Shown here one piece after another: positions 32,983-43,558 of a stretch of DNA of 64,000 bases (position 1 is the stretch's first letter; every line of letters starts with the position of its first letter). The notes beneath the pieces are model-generated. The model searched no databases. It had not been told where the DNA came from and was given only the letters and a program-made list of their open reading frames with translations. The translations under genes and the position numbers were made by a program. This DNA comes from Macrosoma leucophasiata (Eukaryota > Arthropoda > Insecta > Lepidoptera > Hedylidae), in the NCBI GenBank assembly GCA_036365455.1, contig JAWQUS010000007.1, forward strand, positions 19,236,001-19,300,000. The letters run 5' to 3'.

Positions 32983-33085
32983 GTAACCGGCGAATCGTGG
33001 GTGTTTGCATGTATGCATGAATGCATGCATTTACCTCTGCCTACCTCTTCGGGGATTACAGGCGTGAAGTTACGTTATGTTACGT
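32983..33085 (+). mobile_element. T3 SINE, 3' part only
   Basis: ggcgaatcgtgggtgtttgc, then gcctacctcttcggggatta, matches the end of T3 at 43340-43410. The tRNA head is absent. Confidence 0.75.
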
Positions 33086-33114
33086 TATTTAAATAGCGTT
33101 TTTCTATCTATTAT

Positions 33115-33250
33115 CAATCCAAGAATTAGTTGGGGGTAGTAGGCCATGCAAAATTGTCGCGGCAGTGGCGCCAAACGCGGGTCAGTTAAGCAGCTCAATT
33201 TGTACGTAATACGTACGTATTGGTACTAGATATACATACACAATAATTGC
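33115..33250 (+). repeat. Direct duplication, right copy
   Basis: Matches 31030-31165 with several substitutions and a small insertion near tacgtacgta. Confidence 0.8.
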
Positions 33251-33684
33251 GTATGAAATCCAAATTTACTCCTATTTATCTATATATATCATATTACATT
33301 AATTAATATTTACATATAACACACAGAGAAATACATTTCTGAGTACATAAGAAAATCTCATTATAAAAACAACGATAAAAATTTAAATCAAACTCTTTAA
33401 TGTATTTTAAAAGCTGATAAAATGTGTTCAGATAGTTATCCAATGGCATCTCCAGATTATCGTAGTAGATTCCTTTGTCGGTGAGCTGTAGTGTGTAGGC
33501 GAGCAGGCGAGATAAACTACTCCGAGCGATTTCGCCGCAAAGAGAGGGCTCAACTCGAACTCCCTCTATTGCACTGAGTTTTATTCCAATCGAATTTACC
33601 TTCCTATGAAAATACGTCCGCTTGCCGACACCTTCGATCATATCTGCATAAAACGAACTTCAAATTTAATCTTCTCCTACCTAT
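33251..33684. other. Non-coding or unrecognised
   Basis: A minus-strand frame at 33303-33641 (112 codons: GVRVEPSLCGEIARSSLSRLLAYTLQL...) has a plausible soluble-protein composition, but I do not recognise it. It could be a fragment of a host or transposon gene. No splice or promoter signal is convincing. Confidence 0.3.
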
Positions 33685-33847
33685 ATCTTTTTTTTAAATG
33701 TAATGGAAGTGGCCAACAAGCATGCAGTTCACATTGATGTTGTAATGACTGCAGCCTATAGACCAAGGTCAAAATGCAGATGCGTTACCACTCCTGAGGC
33801 GTAAGATGTTATGCCTGTGTGCCGGAAATTACAGGGCCGTACATTAA
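33685..33847 (-). repeat. Family S copy, 5'-truncated
   Basis: The reverse orientation begins with the T-rich complement of the tail and tgtaatggaagtggccaac. It continues to attacagggccgtacatt, where the match stops. Confidence 0.8.
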
Positions 33848-35374
33848 AGATCATTAAAATCATCTATATTATATTTATATCATCATAAATCTAAATTGTG
33901 TCATCTCACAAATAGGTGAAATGTAAAGAATACATCATAATCGACGAATACGCGGAAAGAGATAAGAAATTTGAAAAGATCGCAATTTATCAATGGCGCG
34001 TCAAACAGTCGATCGGTTGGGCGTCATTTTATCCTATTTGCGTATAAATAGTGGCGTCGCGACGTTCCGAGTCGCCGCTAATGATACGGAAAATGACATC
34101 TTATTCCGACGCGTAAATCGAAGAAAAAAATCGCTCATCTCTCGCCCGTCTGCATGAATATTTTATAGGCGCGTCAACAGCGAAATGACAGGTTTTATCG
34201 TTTGAAAATTCGACGAAAATTGCACGAAATGACGCGACGATATTTTTTATTTAGTGAGAACATCCTTCCGCCAATCAGGCGCGCTCATTGTGGCCTCACA
34301 ATGAGGCCGCTCCCTCGGGACGTTTCTCGCGTAATTTTTATTTAACTGACGTGCGCAACAGTTTATTTGTGAATGTTTAGGTTTCATAAAGTTTTGTTTA
34401 TTTGTAATGAAACAGCAAGCGAGCATTTAAAGTTTTATGTTGTTTTCATACGCTTCAATTCATGCTGGATTTATTGAAAAGGCTGTTATTTTTGCCAGTT
34501 ACAGACGCAGTCGCCTCTTGCAAATCCAGGGAAAACACAAAAAAATAAGATATTCGTATTTTTTAAAATTGTATACTCGCAACTGAGGTGTTGAAAAGTT
34601 TTTATAGGTCAGTTTTCAGACATTCAGAATCATATTATACGTTAGACACATTTTTACTGAACTGTTCAAAATATTTTGTTAAAAATCTCTCTCGCGCTTT
34701 CTATGTATATTAAACAATATTTTGGAACAATATCTAAGTTTCACAATTACACCAAAATCTAATACATAACAATCGAGCAATCGGTGTTCGGTATTTTAGA
34801 ACTGTCAAACAATTATAAATCGATTGGAGGAGCTTCCCAAGATCAAAGGTTTATTGAAACTTGAAACGTAGCTCAATAGCAAATTAGGAGAATAGCGTTA
34901 ATATCTTTATTAATCTATTTAATTGATTATTAACATACCGACTTCGCTTACATGTGTATTGGCGTGAATTAATGAGTTCCATGGCTTTGATCGTATGTAC
35001 TGGCGTGCGTTCAGTACGTACCTAAATTTCGCAATTCGAACATGTGATATGATGTAGGTGATGTAGGTACCTACTAATGAAACATGAGCAATGTGGATAC
35101 AAATAGAGTAGGTAGTCGTATTAATGCAATCCTTACGATCCTTACGTAAGCGAATATTGAATCTTACTGATATGTACATAAAAACTTTATTTATTTACTT
35201 AAATACCTATTAGAGGTTTGGCTGTAATCTATATATGTAAATAAATATGTTCCATATTTTTTCAAAGTTTTAGACTCGGTTGTTTTGAAGACAATTTTCT
35301 TTAAAAACTTCAAAACAATTGTTTTTTTTTTTAATTATTAAAATTTTGTGATCTGTAAAATCCCAGTCCCATAG
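33848..35374. other. Unique stretch with CpG-containing core
   Basis: About 33.96-34.34 kb is richer in CpG (agtggcgtcgcgacgttccg) and repeat-free. The rest is AT-rich. A 9-bp hairpin (ctcattgtg/cacaatgag) is near 34284. No gene is recognised. Confidence 0.35.
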
Positions 35375-35412
35375 TATACAAAATACCTTATTACAATAAG
35401 GTATTTTGTATA
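35375..35412. repeat. 16-bp perfect hairpin
   Basis: 35375-35390 (tatacaaaatacctta) and 35397-35412 are exact reverse complements with a 6-base loop. Confidence 0.8.
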
Positions 35413-35776
35413 GCTTGATGTCGAGAAATAAATTATAAAATTTATCAACTTATGGCTATCCTTTTAACAGAAACATCAATTCCAATTCTTGAGGTCTACT
35501 CCTGTTCATTCAAATCAAAGAGCATATGGAAGAAAAACAAAAATTTTGAACCCATAGTTACAGGGTGATCTGTTTAGGTCGCGATATATTTGGAAATTTT
35601 GTCTCGTGGGGTGGGAGAGCACCTGCCGTAAAGATAAGCCCCTGATGTCGCATAATATTCCCCTAAAATAAGTTCCCACAGCCTGCGGAGCCATGGCGAC
35701 TATCCTTGTGCGGGGTTATTAGCCTGATACCTATATACATGGACTATGTAAAGCAGAAAGTAATTTAGGGATGACA
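35413..35776 (-). repeat. Array C unit 1
   Basis: Homologous to 35905-36330 and 37205-37580. The shared block includes acctgccgtaaagataagcc, gatgtcgc and gagccatggcgac. On the minus strand it reads ATGGCTCCGCAGGCTG, giving MAPQAVGTYFRGILCDIRGLSLRQV, before the frame is lost further on. Described under unit 2. Confidence 0.8.
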
Positions 35777-35904
35777 TAAATTGCATACACTGAAATAGAT
35801 AAAAATCAAAAATAAATAGATACAAAATGGTCATTTGCACAGTGGGAATGTTATTGGTGGCGAAGTTGTGACCAAATGGGACTGACTCTAAGGTCCAGTC
35901 CAGC

Positions 35905-36330
35905 GTGATATCGAGAAATAAATTACTCAATTTATCAACTTATTCTTAACCTATCTTTTTAACTAAAACATGAAGTTGTATCCATCCCAATTTTCGATAC
36001 CGTCGCCGCTTTAGGTAATCGAAGAACATAAGGAAGAAAACACAAAATATCAAACTGTAAACCCAAGAGATCGTGAAGTCGTTACAGAGTGATCCGCATA
36101 AGTCGCGGTATATTTGGAAAATTTGTCTCGGCGGGGGGAAGAACACCTGCCGTAAAGATAAGCCCTTGATGTCGCGTAATATCCCCCTAAAATAACTTCT
36201 TACAGCTTCCGGTTCCATGGCGACGATCCTTATATGCAGTTATTAGCCTTATATAGGTAAAAGGTAGGTAAGTATACTTGAAGTTATGTAAAGTAGGAGG
36301 TAACTTAAAGATGGTAGAAATTTATGTGAT
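35905..36330 (-). repeat. Array C unit 2
   Basis: The best-preserved unit of the triplication. On the minus strand its ATG lies in a strong context (GTCGCCATGG), shared closely by unit 1 and with one change by unit 3 (GTCACCATGG). Confidence 0.8.
35946..36218 (-). CDS. Unknown 90-codon frame conserved across array C
   Basis: I do not recognise this protein. The frame reads MEPEAVRSYFRGILRDIKGL, then SLRQVFFPPPRQIFQIYRDL, a hydrophobic segment at roughly 53-70 (WVYSLIFCVFFLMFFDYL) and a basic KRRRYRK. The same start and the GL/SLRQV...RQ.FQIYRDL stretch can be read in unit 1 (35413-35776), and part of it in unit 3, where a TGA follows five codons after the ATG. A shared frame across three diverged units hints at former coding function, for example a small membrane protein or the first exon of a larger one. 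It may equally be a chance frame in a repeat. No transcript evidence is available. Confidence 0.3.
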   Translation of the reverse strand: MEPEAVRSYFRGILRDIKGLSLRQVFFPPPRQIFQIYRDLCGSLCNDFTISWVYSLIFCVFFLMFFDYLKRRRYRKLGWIQLHVLVKKIG

Positions 36331-36332
36331 AC

Positions 36333-36545
36333 TAGCTGTGCCCGCGACTTCGTCCGCGTGAGAATTTATGATTGTTCAGTATCTACCCGGACGAAGTCGT
36401 GGGCGCAGCTAGTATAAAAGTAGCCTATGTTACTCCTTATTATATCAGCTATATGCCAGTGAAAGTCCCGTCAAAAGCTGTCCAGCCGTTCCCAAGATTA
36501 GCCCCGCCGAACAGACAGACAGACAGACAACAGCTAAGAGGATCA
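36333..36545 (-). mobile_element. Helitron-like 3' end
   Basis: Reversed, it reads aaaagctttt... 'gacgggactttcactggc', 'aaggagtaacataggctact', and ends in gaagtcgcgggcacagctagt, the same terminus as at 1990-2125. Two inverted copies of the terminal motif (36335-36365 and 36388-36413) form a hairpin-like end. It separates array C units 2 and 3. Confidence 0.7.
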
Positions 36546-36559
36546 GAGCAAAGAAGCGG

Positions 36560-37200
36560 CGCATGATCTGGGCTTCGCCATTTGCTGCTGCGACGAGGAG
36601 ACGGCTGCGGAAGGGATATAGATAAAGGTACGTCGTCAACCCTAACGGCCCTTCCCAGCCGCCTAACGGTGGTCCTGCGGTGGCAAAGATGTGTTAAGGT
36701 CGCGGAGGAGGGGAAGGTGGGGGTGAGATGTTTATTCCTTTGACACTCCCGCTTCCTCGGAACGGCCGTACTATGGTACTATGTGTGCCCATGATCCACT
36801 CCATCCGTGCAGTATGAGACGCCTGGTGATGTGAGTGTTTTGGACAGGGACGTGGAAGGGAGACGGCTAGGGAAGAGATGTACGGGTATATCGTTGGCCC
36901 TACATCCTACATCCTATCCTCAGCCGCCTAACCGGTGACCCCGTAGTTTAATAGAGATGTTTTGAGGCCGAGGGAAGCAGTTGACGGTCGGATCTCTTTT
37001 GATACTCCCTCCTCTTTGGGGTTGAACTGTGTGCCCGTGAACCTTTCTACTCAGTGGTCTGGGCAGAGATCTCTGGGCGTCGGACTAGGGGAAGTGCAGC
37101 GTCTAAATGAAGAAACATCCCGGGCTAGCGTGCAGGTGTTCCGCAAGCCAGTGGCGTTGGATCCAAAGGGCTCGGATTGTAAAAGGCTCAAAAGGGATCA
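36560..37200. repeat. GC-rich two-unit tandem
   Basis: Two imperfect units with a 262-bp period: gacggctgcggaagg at 36600 and gacggctagggaag at 36862, each followed by a 'cagccgcctaac' motif and a 'gatgtgtt/gatgttttgagg' segment. It is much richer in GC than its surroundings and lies between array C units 2 and 3. It resembles the repeated 5' untranslated region of some LINEs, but no coding part is attached. The frame at 36962-37240 has no recognised domain. Confidence 0.6.
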
Positions 37201-37204
37201 AAGA

Positions 37205-37580
37205 TCAAATTTATTGGCTTTCTATTTAAAAGAAACATGAAGTAACATCCATCTCAATTAATGATTACCTCGCCACATTAATCAAATATTATAAGGCAGA
37301 AAACACAAATATCAAGACTGTAAACGACAGAGTGATCGGCATAAGTCGCAACATATTTGAGAAATTTGTCTTGCCGGAGAGAAGAACACCTGCCGTAAAG
37401 ATAAGCCTCTGATGTCGCGTTATGTCTCCCTAATATAACTTCTCACAGTTCTCAAGTCTCCGGTGCCATGGTGACGATCCCTATGTGCTATCTGTTATCT
37501 TGCTATACGTGGAAGGTGGAGTTATGTAAAACAAAAGATTATCTAAGCTACGTAAAACAGAAAGAAATTATGGTAAAGGA
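37205..37580 (-). repeat. Array C unit 3
   Basis: Matches units 1 and 2 in acctgccgtaaagataagcc and cggtgccatggtgacgatcc. The reading frame is broken by an early TGA. Confidence 0.8.
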
Positions 37581-37689
37581 GAAAAAAAAATATTTCATAT
37601 AAAACCATTATGTAACAGAGGTGCAACATCTTAACAGTCTCTTAGTACTTTACACATTTCAGGTGTGTGTAGAAGGTTACTTTCTAAGC

Positions 37690-37855
37690 TTCGTGGGAGG
37701 GTTTTTACCTAAAAACTGGCGCACCCTCAAGCCAAACTCCCATTTGTATCGTCATGATCTTCTTCAGCCAACAGTTCCATCATCCGCAACGGCAATAATT
37801 ACGAATTAAATAAGAAAATCATAACGCGTCGATAACGCATTGTGGCATTAGCTAC
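37690..37855 (+). repeat. Direct repeat, left copy
   Basis: gatcttcttcagccaacagt, then acgaattaaataagaaaatc and acgcgtcgataacgcatt, recur at 38480-38625 with substitutions. An S copy and a T1 remnant lie between the two. No coding frame is common to both. Confidence 0.75.
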
Positions 37856-37986
37856 ATCTAAGTTTAAATTCCAGGTTAGACCCGCAGCCCGAGGAGTGAT
37901 TTAATCCTAGATAAAGTGATACTGGTTTAGGTTTGAACAAGAATTAACAGATTCATCCCCTATTATATGATACATTATAACTACTA

Positions 37987-38212
37987 CTTTTCTGGTGGTA
38001 GAGTTCCAGTGTAGGAGCCGAGGGTGTCACTGTCAACACTGTTGTGTTCCGGTAAGATGGTAATGTATACCCCATAATAACTAGCAATGAGACATAACAA
38101 CTAAGGTATTAACGGATCTATATTTTGACCTCTGGTTTTTGTGTAGGCTAAAGTCATAATATATTATATACTTAACATCCATATGAACTGCATACGGGTT
38201 TCACACAAAATT
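37987..38212 (+). repeat. Family S copy, diverged
   Basis: tctggtggtagagttccagt head, gttgtgttccggtaagatgg, and gaactgcatacgggtttcac near the end. Confidence 0.75.
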
Positions 38213-38282
38213 AACTAGCATCCTTTGATTTATTTTATTGGATTTTCGCATAAAATTTGCAAAATAAAACGACATTCATGTG

Positions 38283-38355
38283 TGAACTTCGGTAGCTCAT
38301 GTAGGCTAGCTACAGGAGTAATGATGCAAGTGGTCGCGGGTTCAAATTTATTTAT
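38283..38355 (+). mobile_element. T1 remnant, decayed tRNA-like core
   Basis: gaacttcggtagctcatgta keeps the acceptor and D-arm region, and gtggtcgcgggttcaaattt the T-arm region. The anticodon arm is rearranged. Confidence 0.5.
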
Positions 38356-38479
38356 CTTTCCACTTTTACTTTTCAGATATGGATTAACACAGTACAGGTG
38401 TGAATCCATCCATCAATCCAGCGGCCTTTTTAGTTATACACTTACGTTAAGTGACAAGAAATCAACCCTATTTTCTATA

Positions 38480-38625
38480 CACGTGGGTTGTGTTTTGAAA
38501 AACTGTGACGAACCAAAGTCCCACGCGTATCATCGTGATCTTCTTCAGGCGGTAGTTCCACGAGCCGCGACGGCAATATTGCGAATTAATTAAGGAAGTC
38601 ATTACGCGTCGATAGCGCATTAGCC
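38480..38625 (+). repeat. Direct repeat, right copy
   Basis: The second copy of the 37690-37855 segment (gatcttcttcaggcggtagt; acgcgtcgatagcgcattag). Confidence 0.75.
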
Positions 38626-38629
38626 CCAC

Positions 38630-39285
38630 GCATGTCGGGAAATTGCCGACACAAAGGATATTTCCTGCGTTTTCCTCGATTTAAAGCAATTCACGGATTT
38701 TGATTAAGCCCCCGCTGCTATGCCGAGATTATTCCCCTTTCAATGCAAAGAATGGTTTATTTCAGACACCGTGAAACTGAATTGTATTTCCTTTTGCTAT
38801 TGATTTTATGACTACGTGTTTAAAACGGATGATGAATAATTCATAGCTCTAATATCTCTAATTTTTAATAAATAACCAACTTAATAACACATTCTTTTTT
38901 TTTCAGTAGTTCCATACTCCTAGCTGAAGGATCAGATAAATGTTTTTGTACAATGTACAGTGTTTCATGTTTTTGTATTTTTTTAAGGAAAAGATGGCAA
39001 GATAAAATTGACTTCAGGAGTGAACTCTACTAGAACTGCAGCAACGGAGTTCGCGGACGTAAGCACCACCATAATATAGACGCGCGCAATGGCATTAATA
39101 GCTGGCATATTGAGAGTCTAAAGACACGATTCGGGCATATTAAAGAGCTCCAAAGAAACCACTGACAAAATTTGCTACTGGATAATAAAGCTTTCTGCAA
39201 ATGAGCATACTGGGATCAAGCTCGGAACCTCGGCGTAGCCTTTTATTTTACAGTAAGAAGCAAAAAAATGCAATTCATTAGAAAA
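38630..39285. other. Non-coding, with a small S head fragment
   Basis: Mostly unique. At 39022-39090 a diverged S head (tagaactgcagcaacggagt, gttcgcggacgtaagcacca) is visible. Confidence 0.45.
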
Positions 39286-39405
39286 TAAAGAAAAATGGGA
39301 AAGAAAAATTTGACTTCGGGCAGGAATCGAACCTGCAACCTCAGGATAACCAGTCCAGCCGCTTTACCACTACACGCATGTGTTGCTGCGAAAAATATTA
39401 CAATG
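39286..39405 (-). mobile_element. T1 element, GGT type
   Basis: Reversed, it carries agcggctggactggttatcc, tgaggttgcaggttcgattc and ctgcccgaagtc, then the flank aaatttttctttcccatttt. The acceptor 5' half is lost: the core joins directly to the acacgcatgtgttgctgcg outer end. Confidence 0.7.
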
Positions 39406-39639
39406 CAATTTATGTTAAAAAAAATGGATTGCTGCCACTCAGACATAGTACATTGAAGAATGACCTATCATAACTAACAAGAATCAGGTCATCACCAGCT
39501 GCGTATGCCTATACCTATATTGTATGTTCGTAAGTTCGTAACATCGTACGTCACAGGATAACATTAGCGTGTTAACGTAGCGTGTTTGTGTTCCTAATAA
39601 ATCTTTGAATTATTCGTTAGTGATTATCACGATGTATTT

Positions 39640-40015
39640 ACCCCTTTTTAACCGACGAAAAAACGGAGGAAATTTTCAAATCGACTCGTAATTTTTTTTA
39701 ATTTTATTTTAAAGAATTATCAAAACCGGACTGCTCAATAAAACGTTATGCGTGGTCATACAACCACGCATAACGTTTTATTGAGAAGTCCGGTTTTGAT
39801 AATTCTTTTTTTAGTGGAAAGGCCATACCTTGAAGTTGGTTCCATATAAATTCAAAACAAAATTTCAGTCTAATGGGTAGAAAAATACGGAATGAATGTT
39901 TATTCGCTCCCTGATTGCAACGTTGTTTTACGCATAACTTTTTTTCAGAGTTGTCCGATTTTGATAATTGTGTATTTTATTGGATAGGGTATAGTGTATA
40001 GATTATTTTTTTTGT
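39640..40015. repeat. Dispersed repeat holding a large hairpin
   Basis: Flanking text on both sides (aaccgacgaaaaaacggagg; ttagtggaaaggccatacct; gttgtccgattttgataatt) includes a second partial match to the hairpin arm near 39950, suggesting a larger element. I cannot assign a superfamily. Confidence 0.45.
39711..39808. repeat. 46-bp-arm hairpin, 45 of 46 paired
   Basis: 39711-39756 (aaagaattatcaaaaccgga...) and 39763-39808 (...tccggttttgataattcttt) pair with one mismatch and a 6-base loop (cataca). It is seen directly. Such long, near-perfect arms imply recent origin or strong gene conversion. Confidence 0.92.
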
Positions 40016-40780
40016 GGGCTACGAAGAATTGACACAGTGTGTGTGTTGACTTTTATGTTTTTGTGATTCGTTTAGCGCCGACTCAAAATTGTATTTTTTG
40101 CTTTTCAGTTCCATTTATTTTCGGTGGTTTCATTTTTTGTTAAAAAAGTTTTTTGTATATCGATGTGCACTAATCCATTCTCAGAAATAGACTTGTCAAA
40201 TTTAAACTTAAATGTGCAGAATGTCGAGGCAGGTATATTTTGTAATATAGGTACGCTTGCTTGTTTTCGGAAATAAATATTTTCAATCATAAGTTAAGTT
40301 TAAAAGTACTAATCTCAAACTATCTTTAACCAAATCCATCAATAACTTAAGTGACAAATCCGAAGCAGCAACCTTAATTCGCTTTATCCCAAGATCAGAG
40401 TATTGGCCAATAGAAACTATGTTCATTAGATATCTCCAGGGCGCCTTCCGCATCGCAACTACCGCCAACTTTAGATTGCCGCAATAATTATTTATTCCAC
40501 TCACTCGCTACCCGACTTGGAACTATTCAACGAAGGAACGCTATTTCTCGCTGGTCAGATAAGACGTTTGATTCTCCCCATTTTCGCCCCGGACTTTAAT
40601 TATGGCCTCTGGTTTTGTGTAAAATAGTTGGCTGAGTAATTTAATCTGGATCAGTATTCGGGGTGGCGCGCTTGGACGAGAGCCGGGCGTGAATGAAGGT
40701 GCGGAAAAATTGCGATAAATGTTAGGACCTTTAGAGGAAAATTGCTTAAATAAACTAAGGTATCATTGTTTTTCGCAAAA
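40016..40780. other. Unique non-coding stretch
   Basis: Frames at 40105-40290 and 40283-40504 (minus) are unrecognised. Nothing else stands out. Confidence 0.4.
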
Positions 40781-40784
40781 ACAC

Positions 40785-40905
40785 ATGCCAGTGAAAATTT
40801 TTAAAGAAAAATGGAAAGAAATATTTGACTTTAGTCGGGGCTTGAACCCTCGACCACTGGGAATCTAGTCCAGCCGCTCTTCCAATTGAGCTAGAGATGT
40901 CCACG
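40785..40905 (-). mobile_element. T1 element, AGA type
   Basis: Reversed: tagctcaattggaagagcgg, tggactagattcccagtggt, gagggttcaagccccgac, then the aaatatttctttccattttt flank. The acceptor stem is mutated. The outer end gttttcactggcatgtgttt corresponds to the GTGAA...CATGTGTT flank of the family. Confidence 0.7.
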
Positions 40906-41270
40906 CTTGATTTTAAGGTATTATTGTTGGTTAAACTTCTCTCTGGTAGTTTGGATTGGAGCAACATCTTTATGAGTAACTTTAATCTTTCGTCAATCGT
41001 CATGTCACATCATCATACGCTGGGATAACATTATTTAAGTAGGTATTTGAAGAATTGATCTAGCGTTGTACCAAAAGCGAAGTTGAAAAACCTAAGCAAA
41101 AATAAGGTTTTATTTTTTCACACCTTTCACCAAATCAGAACTGCAAACGCGTTTTGTTTACCTACTCAACCACCCTTCATTTCTTCAGTCGTTGAACTGC
41201 ATAACTATACGCTCGAAGCACCATATAGCGCCGTAAAAAATAAGCGCACATCAGACTCGAGCATGTAATT
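40906..41270. other. Non-coding, no recognisable feature
   Basis: AT-rich unique sequence between the T1 copy and the GC-richer block. The plus frame at 41083-41268 is unrecognised. Confidence 0.35.
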
Positions 41271-42360
41271 CTAGCGCACTCTTCCGGCCCGAACAAAGGA
41301 GAGAGGGTAAGAACACGAGTTACTCGACACCCTGTACCTTACGCAGATTTGTTTCTCACCGTCTCAGTCCGCGTCGAACAAGAATAAACTCTCACCAACA
41401 AAACCTAAGCTCCCTTTCCCTTCGCCGCCGACCCACGCCATCAAACATTTCATAGCCGCAGAAACGCAGGAAATTCGCGATAGTCAAATTGTAGTCTTAC
41501 AGGGCGTGTTACCATTAAATTATTACATTTGCAACTGTGTTGCCGACATATAAGGTACCATTTGCATCACAACGGCCCCGCGAAGGGTCCTCGGTGTACG
41601 GCGAGCACGTCACACGAGGACTGCGAAAGAAAAATGTACCTTTAACGACGACGTGAGGATTCTGGGAGTTGCGAGAAGAAATAAGCCGTAACAGGATGTC
41701 ATTCAGGATAATGCCTATTTCATTTCATTTTCTTTTTATGTCATTAAAATGTCTATTGAAGAGTCTTTTTAGAAAACATTATGATTTCTCAGTATATTCT
41801 TAACACATGGAACAAATTTCAAGATATTTCGTTACTGTAAAAATGTGAAGACAGTTCAGTTGAACTCTGTGTACGGAGCCAATAAACACGTAAAGAGCGT
41901 TTAAGACGAACATGAACTGGAGTCACCTCATTCACGTGTTAACAAAGGCGGGCGACGCGAGCCGGGTCTCAAAGCCGATATATTCCAGCCATTACACCCA
42001 CGACTTGCGTAAACTTCGCAAAGTGATCACCCGGCTAGACTTCACAACACAAACGAAGCGATACGCCCACAAAAACTCGTCCGCAGGTAAGAAAAAATCG
42101 TTGTGTGTGTCTATCGCACGTGTGTGAACACTGAAACAGTTTTACTCGTAGTCGCCCCTCGGCTGTAGCTACTTGTAGGTAAGTAGCTATCGCGACTCTT
42201 TTGTTCTAGCAGCTGATTGGAGCCGGGCCCGGAAATGCGTGTCACCCCACCCCCTCATTGGTCCGTTTCATTTTCTTAGCGCGAGAGAGACGCAGCTACG
42301 CTCAAGTGTATAGTTAAGGATTTGTGTGTAAAACGGTAGGTAGGTGTCGGCATGCTTGTT
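41271..42360 (+). promoter_or_regulatory. Repeat-free GC-richer block, possible host promoter region
   Basis: About 1.1 kb without any of the local repeat families. It contains two attgg/CCAAT-like motifs (near 42216 and 42258), a ccccaccccctc tract, a gcgagagagacgc tract and, at about 41853, ttcagttg, which resembles the arthropod initiator TCAGT. It surrounds the candidate exon at 41912-42086. These are short motifs, so the call is tentative. Confidence 0.35.
41912..42086 (+). CDS. Candidate first coding exon of a host gene
   Basis: An ATG with A at -3 (acgaacATGaac) opens 58 codons (MNWSHLIHVLTKAGDASRVS ... AHKNSSA) that run to a textbook splice donor, ccgcag|gtaagaa, at 42086/42087. An initiator-like ttcagttg lies about 60 bp upstream. 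The peptide is basic, has no recognised domain and no clear signal peptide. If real, the next exon is not identifiable in this window. It could instead be a chance frame: without the donor it reads on for only 13 more codons before a stop. Confidence 0.3.
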
Positions 42361-43127
42361 TAGTCCATTCACTATGTTTGTGATGTTGCGAGTTGAATCA
42401 GACACCAAATTATTTTAGTCGGAATTCTTCCGTAGATACTTCAGTTTTCTTGAAGTTTTATTAGCCGATGACAGACACGTTTGTCTGCGACTAAATTGAT
42501 GAGGTTTTCGAACTCAAATAAATAAAATACAAAGAGTGGTGAGTTTCTTAAAATGTTGTTAAATGTTTAGTACCTACAACTTTTCCCGCAAAATAGGTTC
42601 TACATGAAGCCAGATATTACGAGTGTATCAATAACCTGTAGGATTTTTTAAGGAGACGGACTTTAAGCAGAGTTCACGATTATTGTTATTCATTAACAAC
42701 GATAGAGTTCCTAAATCTAAAGTTAGAGAATCCTAAAATATAGGCACCAGTCCGTCAGTGAATGATATCACGTATTGTGTTTCTAATAAACAATAATGCA
42801 TGGATGCTATAGGAAATTAAAAGTGGTCTCTATTTTCTTAAATCTCTATTTAAGGCTTCTAGTCTACTTGAAGTTACAGTCAGTACCCAAAAGTTACAGC
42901 GAAAATTACTGGTGACATATTTTGCGACTAAACTAATAAATAATTGATATATTTAACTTAAATATGACATGTACACCCATCAATTTACTGAATAAAAAAG
43001 GCTATGTAATATCCATTCCTAATTATATAAGACAAAACTTTCAGTTCATCGTTAAGAATGGCTTTGCACTACAATTGTTGTTAAAGTTTATAGAAACACA
43101 AATAGATGTGGCTAATAAAAACGATTA
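42361..43127. repeat. Unique stretch ending in array D unit 1
   Basis: 42361-42960 shows nothing recognisable. From about 43035, ctttcagttcatcgttaaga and atagaaacacaaatagatgt recur near 45690-45770. This is the first piece of the array D unit, cut by the T3 insertion at 43128. Confidence 0.5.
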
Positions 43128-43420
43128 GTCCAACTGCCTCAGTAGCCTAGTGGTAGCAGGCCACTACTACTGCGCTGGCGGTCCTGGGTTCGATTCCCGG
43201 GTGGGACTAGCAGAGATAACGGTTTAAATCCTATATCTCTGGTTCTATTGGGATTTTTCTATTTTCTGGAAGTTTCCCAGTACCTCGGAGTTTGGTAATG
43301 TGCCCGGAGATGGCAACAGGCTCGCCACCTGTTACATGGGCCAAAAACGTAGCCGGCGAATCGTGGGTGTTTGAAACCCCTTCGGAGATTAAAGGCGTGA
43401 ATTCACGTTTTGTCTTATGG
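43128..43420 (+). mobile_element. T3 SINE, near full length
   Basis: The clearest plus-strand T3 copy. It has actgcctcagtagcctagtg (A-box), ggtcctgggttcgattcccg (B-box), then gattttctattttctggaa, ggcgaatcgtgggtgtttg and a gattaaaggcgtgaattcac end. Pol III transcription of such a SINE would start at its head; retrotransposition depends on a LINE partner that is not identified here. Confidence 0.88.
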
Positions 43421-43454
43421 CACGTACATCTCAATTTATAGTTACAATATTATG

Positions 43455-43502
43455 TAAGTTCCTAAATTGCACCCGTGCGAAGCCGGTACGTGCCGCTAGT
43501 TT
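43455..43502 (+). mobile_element. Helitron-like 3' end remnant
   Basis: cacccgtgcgaagccggtac and gtgccgctagttt resemble the GC-rich hairpin and CTAGT end seen at 47450-47475 and in the 47.9-48.5 kb array. Confidence 0.55.
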
Positions 43503-43558
43503 ATTATATTTATTTAGTTCACGTAAATGTTTAAGCTAATCATATTTAAAATTTAAAT

